Part shown: in pieces, positions 42,796-55,643 of the stretch
Layout: the number at the start of each line of letters is the position of its first letter
How positions within the stretch are numbered: the first letter of the stretch is position 1
NCBI GenBank assembly: GCA_017591395.1
Contig: WEDG01005219.1
Coordinates: forward strand, 1 to 64,000
DNA length: 64,000 nt
Reading direction: 5' to 3'
Source: Schistocephalus solidus
Taxonomy: Eukaryota > Platyhelminthes > Cestoda > Diphyllobothriidea > Diphyllobothriidae
Notes under the pieces: model-generated
What the model was told of the DNA's origin: nothing
The model's database searches: none
The model's input: the letters and a program-made list of their open reading frames with translations, nothing else
Translations under genes and position numbers: made by a program

Positions 42796-45700
42796 CTTCA
42801 ATAGAAAAAGGTGAGCTTATAAACATTTTTTATAAATTGTCCTTCTTGTAAACAGCCACAGAGCTTAAAAAAGCTAATCGTACTTGTTGAGCTATCAGAC
42901 TGAATACGGAGAGTCTTCTGTAAATTAAAACATAATCGAAAATGGCTCAGAGAAATTTAAGGGCAGGGGGCTAGAATGTTCATTCTGAAGTAGTCATTGC
43001 TATCAAGCAATAAAACTTCAACTCCGGGAAAAAAAGATTTGAGGTTAAGACCCAGATTAGTTGGCTTTCGGATACCTAAACTGAACACTACAAAACGTCA
43101 CCATACTCGGGTCTAAGATAAACGTAGCTGAGAAATTTTCCGTAAATTATGCGTTCGCTTCTGATGAATCACTATCTGTCTTTTTTCCGAAAGAAAACTA
43201 AACGTTTACAATTTCTTCCTTAGCAAATAAGACAAAGAAAAAGCAGAATCATTTTAGCATAAAATCCTAGGCGAATGCCGAATGCTTGAACGCTGGCCCG
43301 GAGAAAAGAAGGCGACGTTAAAAAAGGGACTTTGAAAAATAACTAAGGACTCAAAGTTACGAGTCTCGGGAAAAAGTAGTAATGCGGAACGGATGCCCAG
43401 TTGGCTGATGTGTACTGTTTACTCAGAGAATTCCATTTTATATGAATTAACCAAAATTTGCAATATGGCATCAAGAATAACAAACACCAGCTGGGCCTTA
43501 GCATATTTTTGGTTCTAAGGGGTTGCCAAAACATCTAATAATGAAAAGGTGTTTGATGGATCAGTTTAAGTCCAAAAACTCGAATACATGAATATTTTGC
43601 GGTGGCACAAGTAGTGCATGCACGCCATATGCTGCAAAGTTTAAGTATTTTATCCTTCTTCACATTGTGGATGGAGTTAATTTTGAAATTCCTCGAAGAT
43701 CGTTTGCAAGCGGGGAACATTAAGACGTAATCTATTAACTCATGAAATATCGCTGACAAAATAATTCGTTATCGATGATTAATATGCAATGGTCATCTGC
43801 AAGCGTATTTTTGGGAAACATTCTATGTAGATGGTGTTAATTAAATAAGCATCTGTGGACAGGTTCAAAAACTTGGCCTAAAGGGAACATCTTTTTTCTT
43901 CGGCATAAAGCGTCCGTGCACATCTTTACTTAAGCTATGCTCCTCATTTAGACAATTTTATTTTTTACCATTGAAAGAAAAAAAGCACAGATAAAATTAA
44001 AATGAAAAGTTAAATTAAAAAGGCGTAGACTTGCAATTTTAGCAAGTAGAGAACAAGGACAAAGCAGATTAGCATAGGTGTATTTCATCGGCGCTAAAGC
44101 AGGCTGACTGCCAAGATATCAAAACTGAATTGAATTTTGTGCCTGTATAGAACTAACGGGTGCGCGTGAACAACATTGGTCATTATAGATGACACAAAAC
44201 AACCACGGCCCCAAATTTTACGTTGGCTCTATCGGAACCCTTAGCTCAAGTGATAATCGTGTAGCAGAACAAGCAAAAGTTATTCGGTTGTCAGACGTCC
44301 ACAAAGTTAACCGCGAGATTTGACACTGTACACGAAAACCAATTCTACTAAGCAACCACGCTTACTACCCACAGCTTTGAATAGTATTTCTCATTGCCAT
44401 CACGGTGTGTCCGTTTAGGAACCTGCAATGAACTCTTTGGGCTCAGGTGGTGGGTACATGATAATTTATACAGACAATCTCGGGGAGTATTTCTTCCACG
44501 TTAATTTTTGACAAATAAATCGGTAATCGATGACGGGTGTTGGTCCCCAAAATCACTTTCGAGAAGCCGCGTTTTTCGAGCTAGGTTGTTAGCAGCTCAT
44601 ATAAGTTGAATGAGCACGGATTAAAACATTTCTTAATTTATTTTCTCTTAGTTGGGATTTATTTACCATTCTCCTATTTGCTAAATGCATTTTGGCCTAA
44701 ACGTCTATCCAAATAAATTAAGTCGAAACATCTTAAGGTTGCGGCATTCGTTCTTTATGCTTATTTTTGCAAATCAGTTGGTATACGCGTCAGAAGTCTT
44801 AATTTTTAAAACACTACAACAGTGGTGCTGTCCACGCTCACAACCGTTAATGCAGTCAATTGATTCCAATTAAACGGCAATGAGGATAAATCAGGACTCT
44901 CGAAAAAGTTAGCAGAAATATATTTTTTAAATAATAAATTGTTAACCTGAATAAAACCTTACTATATTGATGATCAGGGTGAAACAATGTTATCTAAATG
45001 CCAAGGCGAAATTTCCGATCAAATGCGCACAGTTATTATGTTTTCATCATACGGATATGGATTATTACCGGCTTAAGTTTGTGGACGTGGACGAAAGATG
45101 CAAGCGTACAATGCAATTAAGTGGAAATTTTTATTTTATTGTCTCAGGTTAAACGAAAAATGCATTTTTAAAGCGAAATAACTCTATATGTACGCAGGAA
45201 AGCTCCATAACGCACAAATTTAAATGCCAGATACGAAAGCAAGTGAATGAGGTCTGCTCTTGCGTCTGTTTATTTTGAAAATTATATACGTTCTCAGTCT
45301 AACGCTGGAGCGATCCGATAGTGCATACTGAAGTTTTTACAGTTTAAATTACCAATGTGGCTCTAATAGCTTCAAACAAGATATTTTTATTGTGGGTGAA
45401 ACTATTAAGTACATTAACGGATCAAGTAGACGAAACCATAACTACTTAAGTTTTTCTTTTAAACAATTATTTTACGGTGGCAGTTTTCATTTTTAGACCA
45501 TATTGTCAAAAATAATTAAATAAATCATTCCGTCTAAATTTTGAACTAATCTTGCATCTTAAATATCAACTTGTCTGTTGCCACGTGCTTTACTGTTAAA
45601 TATAATTTCGTATAAAAAGCAATTGTTATATTCTCTGTCTGTTCCAAATGCTCGATTACAATTTAATCTTGGTAACATTTCGCTTAAGCATGACAAAAAA

Positions 45701-46495
45701 CTAAAAAACTCAAAATTACACTCTTTTTGTGGAATACATGCCTCAGTCATAAGGATTTCGAGCATGCATTGTAAACTCGAGCAAATGCACCACAGGGATA
45801 TTATTACCACCGTTCCATCAAAGTATTATTCCACACTTTACTTTTATTACCCGTAATGTATTCGTTTTACCCTATATTAACTTGCAATAAATTTTCAGTT
45901 GCATGACCTATATAATGTATATGTTTACATGTGTTGTTATCTGTGTACGTGTGGGCTGCACACGATAAATAAGAATACCACGAAGACGATAGTTTGAACT
46001 GAGTTTAAATGGCATATGTAATTCAATAAACTCGATTTTTTGCGTTAAACGCTGCCAACATTTCTGGCAAAACATTTGAACCCAAGTTCGGCCTGCGTAT
46101 GGTTTAAGACACGTTTTTTAAGCAATTGTATATATACAATTGCCTAGGCCAGAGGGGGCCAGGCGGGGCTGGTGCTCGTAAGGTAGCATAGGGCTGTCCT
46201 ACCCAATATTTTTAAAATGGGGATGTATTAAAATTTGTTCAGAATACCTCCAATAAAAAGATAAGTATGGTAAATATTCAGAAAATATTAAACCCACTTT
46301 CATTGCAATATATTGGAGAACATGCATTCTAAAATTGGTACCGAACACAATTTTTATATATTGCACGAATAAAGCACAAATATGATACTTGCAGCTTAAA
46401 TTTAAAAAAATATTTTTATGGAAAAATAGTGAACCTGCAATTCTTTAAAATCCTGCGGAACTGCCAAATCCATACTGCCCCACGATAACAACACT
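42796..46495. other. No recognised gene or repeat
   Basis: Very AT-rich. Earlier exons of the coiled-coil gene may lie here. Short frames (43343-43759 and 45559-45810 minus; 44685-44873 plus) have no recognisable domains. Confidence 0.45.
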
Positions 46496-47127
46496 TGTAA
46501 CTTAAACTATCCGGTCTGTAGGTTTTCATAGTTGTTTTAATCGATCTTACGCGATTGGTGACACATTTTCAGAGTTTTGCGTGCCCCATCCAAATATCTC
46601 GGGCTTAACCCGCCATCCCGATTAGTCCTTTCCTTTTCGTGCATTTGTCTTATTCGATTACATACACAATTCTCCTCTTTTAATGTACCATTGTTTTATT
46701 CGATTATATGCATATAAAGAAAAAGGTTTATTGACGGAGTACTTCTTGGGCGCCATAAAATCCTTAGAGCACAAATCAAACCTAAAACAAGCTCCTATTT
46801 TCAGTTTGACTTAAGCTTTGTTTTGGTTGTACGCTTAAATAACAGTGTTCGAAATCACGTGGTTGTTTTAAGTAAAAACCCGCCTTGCAAGGATAATAAT
46901 ATTAAAATTAGAAAGAAAGCAGCTATACAGAATGCATAAGAATAATTAATGGGGAGAAATTTTAGAGTCAGAATAATCTGTTATGTGTTTTTGTGAGTAT
47001 TCTATTGACAGAGATAGTAAAAGCTGCGGTCGATTCGAAGGGATAATCGATTCCATTCAGATGCGGGTACAGTCGATTCCGATGGGCCGTTGGCCGGCTA
47101 CTTGGACTTAATTGTACTGCTCACTTA
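46496..47127 (+). repeat. 5' LTR of the Ty3/Gypsy element
   Basis: About 600 bp clearly related to 53873-54532. Shared blocks include GACAC-TTTTCAGA (46560), the TTATTCGATTA repeats, GCCATAAAATCCTTAGA, TTTGTTTTGGTTGTA and GCGGTC-ATTCGA-GGGATAA. The left border is uncertain (a TGTAA at 46496 or a TGTAGG at 46517). The LTRs have diverged markedly from each other, so the insertion is old. Confidence 0.8.
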
Positions 47128-47729
47128 AAATGGGGAAATGGATTAAGGGCCAGAAAAAAATCAATGGTAAGAATCTTTCAATGCTCTCAAACAATCATCA
47201 TAGTGTATTTGATAATAAAGTGTTGCTTATGTTTAATCTAGTTTTACCAACCGAATATTCCCTGCAGGCTTATTTGGAGTATGTATCCTCGATATGTAAG
47301 TATTTTTTGCTGCAATACTAGCTAGTGTGACTTACTGCTTAGATAATCATCTGTGATGAAGATGAAAAGAATACAATGAGGGCATTTGTATTTAGTATGT
47401 GTCAATTGCAGAATACCCTGGGCTAGATACGAGAAGGTTCTGTACTGAGGACGATTCGAAGAGCCTGTTGCTTAGGTGAGCTTATATCTAGCAAGTCGAT
47501 TGAGAAATGCAACTTAAAGTTATGGTCTGAAGGGATCAAGACAGTCCAGTCCTGTTTCTGCACTTGCAATTCCGGTACTCCTCAACAATCACACGGTCCA
47601 CGCACTCATATATATAAGGGCTAACGTATACCTTATTACTTCCCTTAACCTCCCACAATATCTGCTTCTTCACATACAGCCCTTACAATCACCTAAGCAT
47701 CTCCAACCTTCATATCGCACCTCGATTCC

Positions 47730-47985
47730 TATCTCTGAAAGTATTTCATTACAATTAGTTGTCGATGATTTCCATGTAACGCACAGCTTCGTAATGACAC
47801 CAAAAAGCAAATGGCCCCTCGTTCTTGGGTTGAACTTCCTAACAACTCATGACTGCACTATCTACACACGCGACAGACGTTAAGTGTTAGTCCATAACGC
47901 CACCCCTTATTCTTCCCTCACCTATTTTGACAACTACTACCTTGTATATAATGCCGTCATTTCAGCGGCCGCTTTTAACTCCACT
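47730..47985 (+). pseudogene. Gypsy retropepsin region
   Basis: Encodes LQLVVDDFHVTHSFV, PKSKWPLVLGLNFLTTHDC and TIYTRDRR, the C-terminal part of a Gypsy aspartic protease (in the family, WPLILG...FL...C follows the active site). A stop follows directly. The DSG/DTG active-site segment upstream was not found intact. The reading is cut at about 47988 by the minus-strand LINE; pol resumes at about 51075. Confidence 0.7.
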
Positions 47986-47987
47986 CC

Positions 47988-50700
47988 TTTAGAATTTGCA
48001 ATTTATATTTGGTTAGCGCCGGCAAGGCACTCTCTAAACATACATTAGTAACAAAATAAAAAAATACAAAAATTTTCGCAGATAAAATGTACAAAAACTT
48101 TATGATGTAGACGGAAATTGTCCTGGTAGGTCACCAGTTAGCGATGTTTTGAAATAAATAGTGAACTAGAAAAAAGGTAACGAAAAATACTCCTACCTTA
48201 AAAATGAAGGCAGCGTTCAGTAGGCATCCATTTTCGAATTGAGGGTTGGAGACAAAAGGCTTATTAAAATAAGGTAAGGTGATAGATTAGGGTAATACTG
48301 CAGTCGCATTTTAAAAAGAGATAATGAAACGTCGACAAGGTTCGTTCTTCGTCACTTAGTACCCGAGAATTCATATGCCTATCTCGCGTGATAGCAATTT
48401 TCAATGCTGATTCAAATATTTGTGCTATCCTTAAGTAAACTGACAAAAAGCTTTTAGATGGATCATTAAATTGCTTTCGTAATTTTGTAAGTCTGTTTCG
48501 TAGAAAATTTGGAACAGTAAAAGGGGCTGTATTTGAATATGTAAGCGGAATAAATGCCTGGATTTTTTCTGTGAGGCTCTGAATAAGCTAATGGAAAATG
48601 TTTGGATCGTTGATTGAAAATATGCTATGCCAATCTAGAGAGCTTACGAAATTATTTAATAATTCATGGTTTGTGTTAGCAAAGTCAGGTTTATTGCATT
48701 TTAACGCGGGCTTTCTAGAAAGGGAGTTTGGAAAACAACAGTGAATTAGTTCGTGATCACTTGTAGATAGATCATGATGGAAATTCATAAAGTATCGACC
48801 AATTTCTGAAGTTTTGGCGGAGATAAATTTGCCTGCCAGTCAATGTCTGGCAGACTAATATCGCCTACGATTATTTTGAAATCAAATATAGGCTCTGCAA
48901 CTTTTTTCAAATAGTTCACAGAGATCACTTTCATTGCCAATAGAATACGGAAGATTATAGACACAACCAATTACCGTTTTTTATTGTGCGGGAGGATGAC
49001 TGAAACAAAGCATACATTTTCAGAAAAGGACAAACTGCTCAGCTAAAAAGAGAAATGTACAGAGGATGACTTAAAATAAAGAAGGCAACCACCACCACAT
49101 TTTTCAGCGTGGTCTTGTTGTTACAATTTGATTTTATCGATAGCAAGCGTCGAGTCAGAAATAAGAGAGTGAGCCCAGGATTCAGTAATGCAGAGCCCAT
49201 CTGGATCAAGCTCAAAAGCTACTGTTCTAAGCTCAGGCATCTTATTTACAACTGATCTCGCATTAAGTGAAACTAAACTGAGCATACTACTAATCTGCAG
49301 GTTACGCTCATCAGTATTTATAAAAATAAAGATGTGGTGGCAGAGGATAAAACTGAAGAGAAGAAACAAAAGGTGGGAAACAAAATTGCTCTGTTCTACA
49401 ATTAGTCGGAAGTTTACTGTTAAAAGAACTAAGATTATTGTATAATGGCCTATTTGGATGAAAACCATGGAAGAGAAGGCTATATTGTTGCGTGGGAAAG
49501 ATAGGGTGTGGCATAGAAATGAGATTTTGAGGGTAGTAACCATAACTTGGCGGAAAACGTGCATTTGAGAAAGGAATAAATGACTTCGAAAAACTGCTAA
49601 CATAATAAGAAGACTAAATTATTTGGGGATTTTGGATACTTGTTTGGTTGGAAAAAATGCTAACGTGAGCGTTCGCATCTCTTGTAGATGCTGAGGTGTT
49701 AGCAAGTTTCCTTTGGGTATTAACATTACTGATTTTGACGCCTGGTTTAACAATTGACTCAGATTTACCGGGGTTTTCTTAAGTGTACTAGAGTTGACAG
49801 ACATAGCAGGCGAGGTTTGCTTTCGAGGGGAAAGAAGTTGCGTTACATGATTTCACGCGAAGCAGGAAAAAGGTTGATGGATGAAGATTCCAGTTATATC
49901 GAAATTTCTGTTGATCCGGAGGGCCGAAGGCTAACATAAGCTAGAGAAACAACCTCTGCGATAACTTTTGGTATTGTAGATGTAGACCAAGGCTTCTCGT
50001 TTGCTAATGAGGGTGGAACTTGACGTTCCATCGGGGTTTTATATCTACAGATAAAAAGCTTGTTTTTCTTCAAATATTGAGCTGGGTGCTAATTGTTAGA
50101 GTAAATAATGTCCTGTTCACTTGCCGAAAAACTTTTGACAAGATGTGGTGGTTTATGCTGCGAGAAGACAACCTTATAGCTTCCACAACTTTAAAGTTAA
50201 AGCCGCATGAGTAAAGGAAACGAAATGCGACGTCGAGAAGGATTTTACTCTTAGGGAAATTTTTAAAAGAAAGTTGAAACTTTTCTTATGTCGGTCATTT
50301 GACTCAGTACTAACCGTGATTATAAGCGGCTCAAGTTTCTCGCATTGTTGAGAAGTAAGTGAATACAACGTTCCGTCAAAATGGTACCAAGGATCGTGAA
50401 CAGTGAACCATATTGTGATTTAAAAATATTAAAATTTTCCAGGGTGTCAAGGTCAAGTTTCTACGTATTTACGATGGGTTGCTTTTGGGGAAATTTTACG
50501 CTAAGAGGATATTTGCGTCTTAGCTCTGACTGAGGTTTTATATTGTGTTTAACATAACAGTATTTTTGAAAGCGATAATGCGACAGGAAAATTGTCACTG
50601 GTGGCATTTTGCGTAATAAGAGATGCACTTTTTGTAAGATATGTTTTTAGCAAAGCACTGCAAGCAAAAAGCGCCTAGGTAACGAGTTCAGACTGAAAAT
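47988..50700 (-). mobile_element. CR1/Jockey-type LINE inserted in the Gypsy element
   Basis: A minus-strand LINE lies between the Gypsy protease (ends about 47985) and RT (starts about 51100). Its 3' terminus is at about 47990-48034, with the tail GTGCCTTGCCGGCGCTAACC then AAATATAAATT, also found after the U2 sequence at 62027. The endonuclease is at 49300-48600 and a linker region at 48446-48264, but the RT domain is missing: the linker runs into the 3' UTR within about 250 bp. Frames at 49804-49619 and 50368-50174 may be ORF1 remains. The 5' border is uncertain (50.7-51.07 kb). Confidence 0.75.
48264..49300 (-). pseudogene. LINE AP-type endonuclease and linker, degenerate
   Basis: Minus frames encode SSMLSLVSLNARSVVNKMPE, then FELDPDGLCITESWAHS (the N-terminal strands of the APE-like endonuclease, with Asn of LNARS and Glu of TESW as active-site residues). 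FKIIVGDISLPDIDWQ follows, the GDFN-type catalytic motif with Asn replaced by Ser. The region from 48446 has the charged linker that normally precedes RT. Frameshifts and stops separate the pieces. Confidence 0.8.
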
Positions 50701-51089
50701 AGAATGAGCGAAGAGGCTGTGCAGGATAAAAAATTATTTCAACTGTTAAAGCAACTACTGCAAATTATTTTTCACTGGAAATTAGGTATACTTACAAAAT
50801 TGCAAATCTAGTTCTAGAATTAATCTTCAGATTCAGAACATTTTACGTAAATCTGCAAGCACTTTAATGAGGCTATGTCGGGTGAAACAGTTTGAACCCA
50901 TATATTTCTCCTTATTGTTAACTGCAATCACTGCAGGTGTGTGCAGGTTATAAAGTGTTAGAGATACAAATAAATTGGCAACAATTAAGTTTATAGTTAC
51001 GACAGGAAACGAAAAAACCTGTTTTAAATTCGCGTATTCGCTTATCTTCGAAATTTGATGAACCACTTTCCACCTTGAACTTTAGCAGA

Positions 51090-52630
51090 CATCCTTCATT
51101 CCCCTCTCACATTAGGCACCGTAGCACATTCCCTGGTCCATAGATACAATTGACTGTTCACCTTGTACAACATACAATAGACTACGGTGAGGACAAACCT
51201 ATCTGGTAACCCCCACGCCGAACTCCAGTGCAGAACCGCGTCAAGGATGGCACAATGCTTGATGATTTATTTGAAACTAAATTCATCCAACCCTCATCGT
51301 CCCCTTGGGCATCTTCTATAGCCTTAGTACATAAGAAGGACGGCTTCCGACACTTTTGCCTAGACTATCGCCACCAAACGCGAGAACAGTGCGTGATTCT
51401 TTCCCAATTCCCCGCTTAGATGATATTCTAGACGTATTTGGCAATGTCACCTGGTTTTTCACAATTGAGCTAAAATACGGGTAGAAGCAACTTAAAATCC
51501 ACCCAACGACTGCCATATAACTGTTTTTACAGTTTCTCAAGGGTAATTTGAGTTTTGTAACCTGCCATTTGGACTCTGCAATGCGACTGCAACCTTCTGA
51601 AGTCTTATTAACCATGTCCTATTTATACTTATTCCTTAAAAGTGCCTCATATATGTAATCGATATTATCGTCTTTGGGCGCTCGACACAAGAACACAACA
51701 AACACTTACGAGAGTTGCTAGAGGCCATCCCGAACGCGGGACTTACACTCAAACAATCAAAATGTCTCTTTCTGCGATCTGAGGTGCGCATCTTGGGACA
51801 AATCATCGCTCCTTGATATATATCTCCCCTACTTGACCGGGTGGAACGAGTGCGCACCTGGACAACTCCAACGAATCAGGCAGAACCCTGCAGGGTTCTG
51901 GGCCTAGTATCGTATTTTAGACGCTTCATTGCAGTGGCAGTGGCAGAGTTTGTTTGGTCGACCGATTGTGCTCAAGCATTCAATGACTAACGAGCCGCTC
52001 TTAACTCGGCCCCGTTACTCGCCCTCCATAACACAGACATAGACTCTCACCGTTCACTTAAGGCACAGACACCAGTGATAACACCATAGGCGCACCTCTT
52101 TTCACAGACTGATATAGCAAAAGCAGAACATTCCATTCGTTTCTTCAGTAATACCCTTATGAAAACACAACTCAGGTACTGCACGTTCAACAGAGAGCTA
52201 CTAGCCATTATCGTATTCCACTGTCAGTTCAAAGACCTACTGATCGGCAAGTGATTTATTCTCCAAACGGACCGCCGAGCATTAAAGTGGTCAGATTCAT
52301 TCTAGGATCCCATAAATCAATTGGCCCGAGGGCAAAATTTCTTGCAGTATTTCGATTTTGACTGCCGTTTCCGCCCGAGACGCAGAAATGGGAATGCGAA
52401 CGTGCTATCGCGACCTAAAAACGGACACCAACACTGCAAGCATTAACGCAATTACTGATTCGGCATCCACACGACACATTTGGTCAGCAAATCAGAGCAG
52501 TGATCCAGACAAAACCATAATCTACTGGCATTTAACTGAAGGTCTGCCAAAACCGACCAAACAGGACATGAAAGGTGCAAGCCTGAGAGCACGCTTTTTA
52601 CTCCATCAGTGGCTTATTTAACCATGCACA
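51090..52630 (+). pseudogene. Gypsy reverse transcriptase and RNase H, degenerate
   Basis: RT starts with FIQPSSSPWASSIALVHKKD and FRHFCLDYRH (51285-51380). The catalytic box at about 51655 reads YVIDIIVFGRSTQEH where Y(I/V)DD is expected, so one catalytic Asp is lost. The RNase H side shows FNRELLAIIVF, FKDLLIGK, LQTDRRALKWS and the RP-RRNGNANVLSR end (52180-52410). Multiple frameshifts and in-frame stops. A dead copy. Confidence 0.85.
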
Positions 52631-52639
52631 ATGACATCA

Positions 52640-53400
52640 CGTTCCTTTCTGATACCTCTTCTTATTATTTACGCCTCGTATTTCCTGGTTTTTCGATTAA
52701 AACTGTGCTTAACGACCTCCACAACCAGTGGGGTCATTGTGACCGACGGCGTACGGAACAGGCCACACGTAGTCGTTTTTAGTGCCACGTTTACGTTCGC
52801 CAGCACACTTCTTTTGCCAGTCGTGTCCAACATGCACTTCCTTCAAATCGTCTACCCCAACTCCCCGCGCGCCGTTACAACCAATGACCACCTGTTTCCC
52901 TGGTGAGCGAGTCAGTCTAGACATAATCGGACCGCTGCCAATTTCAGTCCGCGGGAATGAATACCTCCATGTGACGGTGGACTATTTTACGAAGTGGAAA
53001 GAAGCTATACGCCTCCTCTGCCAAGACGCGGCGTCAGTGGCAAACGTCATTAGCCGTACATGGATTAGTCGTTGGGGCACACCCCTATCATTTCATTCAG
53101 ACTGTGATAGTAATTTCGAGTCTGAACCGAAGCGGGATGTCTGTGATATGTTAGAAATATTCAAAACACACGCAAACCCTTATCACCCTGAAGGCCCTGT
53201 TAGAACTAACCAACCACATGATGTACAACCTCCTACTTAGGATGGCCACGAGCACAAATGGGATTCCCACCTACCACTTTGCCTCCTAGCTTACCATGGA
53301 GCGATCTACTGATCCACCGGGTTCACAGCTTATTATTTATGGACAGTCCGCAACCTTTTCCTTCTGATCCACCTTCGCTACCCTTTACCGTTCCCTGACC
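52640..53400 (+). pseudogene. Gypsy integrase, degenerate
   Basis: The zinc-binding end is weak (CPRRAHFFCQSCPTC-like residues split between frames near 52780-52830). The DDE core is open at 52890-53220: GERVSLDIIGPLP with the first Asp, VDYFTKWKEA, then TPLSFHSDCDSNFES with the second Asp, then NPYHPEGPV. The glutamate region is disturbed by a shift after PYHPEG. Order RT-RNase H-IN is that of Ty3/Gypsy. Confidence 0.85.
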
Positions 53401-53857
53401 TAAGCACACCCAAACGTTAGCCACGAAACTCTGCGATGTCCTACGGTCTGTATACAATGCCGCATGCATAACCCTGGGAACTACGTCTCACCACCAAAAC
53501 AGCAGTTTGACCGACACACCTCACGCATCACGTTTTAAATCGGTAACCTAGTAATGCATAATAACCCCATTAAAATCCCGCAGTTTTTTTGCGAAATTTC
53601 ACTATTCTTGGTGAGGACCATTTGTGGTTATCGATGTTCAAGCTCTAGCCACCCTTCTCCTACGAGACGCCATCTTCAATGAACCACCCTCCATCACGGC
53701 ACATTTCTCCAGGCTTAAACCCTATTGCAGCCGTCTCCCCGTCTGCACTACCGATTCTCAACCCATTCTTTCCGCAGACCAGGTACCTCTAGTAGCCGTA
53801 CAAGTAATTGCCCCCTACCCTTTTGACGCCTGTAGCACTGTGGAGAGTGCTGCACCT

Positions 53858-53870
53858 TAGAGGGAGGAGC
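53858..53870 (+). promoter_or_regulatory. Polypurine tract of the Gypsy element
   Basis: AGAGGGAGGAGC immediately precedes the presumed 3' LTR start TGTAACGG at 53873, the expected plus-strand primer site. Confidence 0.7.
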
Positions 53871-53872
53871 TA

Positions 53873-54532
53873 TGTAACGGACGGAAACCCGACTTCCTTC
53901 TCTGTTCTGGGACACCTTTTCAGAATTTGGTCCACCCCGTCCAACCGTTTTAGTCTTAACTAGGCTTCCCGATATGTCCCTTCCTTAACATGTATTTGTA
54001 CTATTCGATTACGTACACATTTCTTCTCATTTAACGTTTCCTCGTCTTATTCGAGTATATACATATTGCCCCACTTTTAACGTATTATTGTTAAATTCGA
54101 TTACATTCGTATCACATTGACTAGGTTTATTGATTGGGCAGTTCTCGGGTGCCATAAAATCCTTAGAACACAGGAAAAAAACCTAAAACAAACTCCTCTT
54201 TTCAGCAACCACTATAGATTTGTTTTGGTTGTATGCTTAAATAGCAGTGTTAAATATGACAAGTTTTTTAAGTAAAAAATGTGTCCTCCACGATTAAGAA
54301 ATAGCAAAATTTGAAAATAAAACAGCTCTACAGAATGGGGATATATGTATATCGGTAAGAATTGTAAGGGTAAAGAATAGTCTGACATAGACGTTCGAGA
54401 GTATTCATTCGACAGAGGTAGAAATGTCTGCGGTCTATTCGATGGGATAAGCACTTCCAATCAGATGCAAGCGCAGTCGATTCTGGAGTGACGTCTGCTG
54501 ACTAATTAGACTTAGTTGCAGTGATCGCAACA
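53873..54532 (+). repeat. 3' LTR of the Ty3/Gypsy element
   Basis: Starts TGTAACGG after a polypurine tract and shares the block order of the 5' LTR at 46496-47127. End placed near ATCGCAACA by comparison, uncertain by several bases. Confidence 0.8.
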
Positions 54533-55125
54533 ACCATGGCTTACTCATACCCCGAAGGTGTACTATGTGATATGTCCACTAAGTTAATTCTTTCTCTCTA
54601 TGTGCATTGCAGGTCATCGTAGAAGGTTCAGAAATGGGCATGAAATAACTACTCAGGGATGTTTCTGGCGTGAGTATTTACTTCTAGTGAAATTGGTTTC
54701 GCCGTCATCGAAAACGCACGTTAACACGTTTTGGCTTTGAAGCTTGACATCTATGTGCAGATAGACAATTTCTCCTTGGGAGGACTGAAAATTAAAGAAA
54801 CGATCGCCGAGAGGAGTGGGAAAGGATCAGTTGCGGCATAAAATGAACTCAAAATATTTATGCATGACTGTTGATTCCCGAAGTTGGCGTTATCAGAGCC
54901 CTTTCGGTCCGAATTCGATGGTATAGGAAAATTTACTATCTTATTTTAAAAAGATGTGTGGTATTATTTAACAGATAGCGTTTGATTTTTATTTTACATT
55001 CTAGTAGTTTTTGACTTTTTCTAATATAACTAGTCAGAGACTTCCATATTGTCGCATCACTTATGCAAAATAAGTTGGATTATTTCAGTATAGTTCAGTA
55101 TATTTAAGGGTAGTAGGCATTGCCT
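54533..55125. other. No recognised feature
   Basis: Sequence between the Gypsy 3' LTR and the LINE 3' repeats. Nothing recognised. Confidence 0.5.
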
Positions 55126-55625
55126 TTGAAGACTCTATTAATAAAAATAACTTAAATGTTAAATTGCAGTCAAAATACACGTCATTGCAAAGAAGTGAAT
55201 AACATATTCCTATAGAAAGAAAATTGTTTTTAACAGTCGAATCTGGGCACAGTTTCGATGATTACCTACGTCAAATAATAGATATCACCGTTATCTGTAT
55301 GTATAAGCAAAGCTTTTGAATGATGTATCAGTTCCTTCCTGTAAGAAGGAACGGTAATTGTCAAGCGAATATAAATACAGTTTATGTTCGAGTGTGGCAG
55401 TCGTGTCCGCTCGTATGAAGTCTCCTGGGAGTTCAATCAAGGCATTGTAAACTCGCTGCGAAAACGAAGGGCGATGAACATCTAGGTTGGATAAGGCATA
55501 TCGAAGATATCGCAGTTAAAATACATATGTAACTATAAAAAAGTGAGTAACATATTTGCATAGGAATAAAAAAATATTTTATAACAGTGGGATCTAGGCA
55601 CAGTTAAACACCATTATCTCTAAAT
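55126..55625 (-). repeat. LINE 3' repeat units, left part
   Basis: About 1.6 units of a repeat also present at 57870-58340: the shared order is GGGATCTAGGCACAGT, the TTATCTGTA...GCAAAGCTTT block, AAGAA-GAACGGTA, AAATATAAATACAG and GTCGTGTCCGC-CG. This is the distal 3' part of the minus-strand LINE at 57880-59033, cut off from it by the LINE inserted at 55626-57870. Confidence 0.75.
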
Positions 55626-55643
55626 GACACTTCCGTCCTGCCA

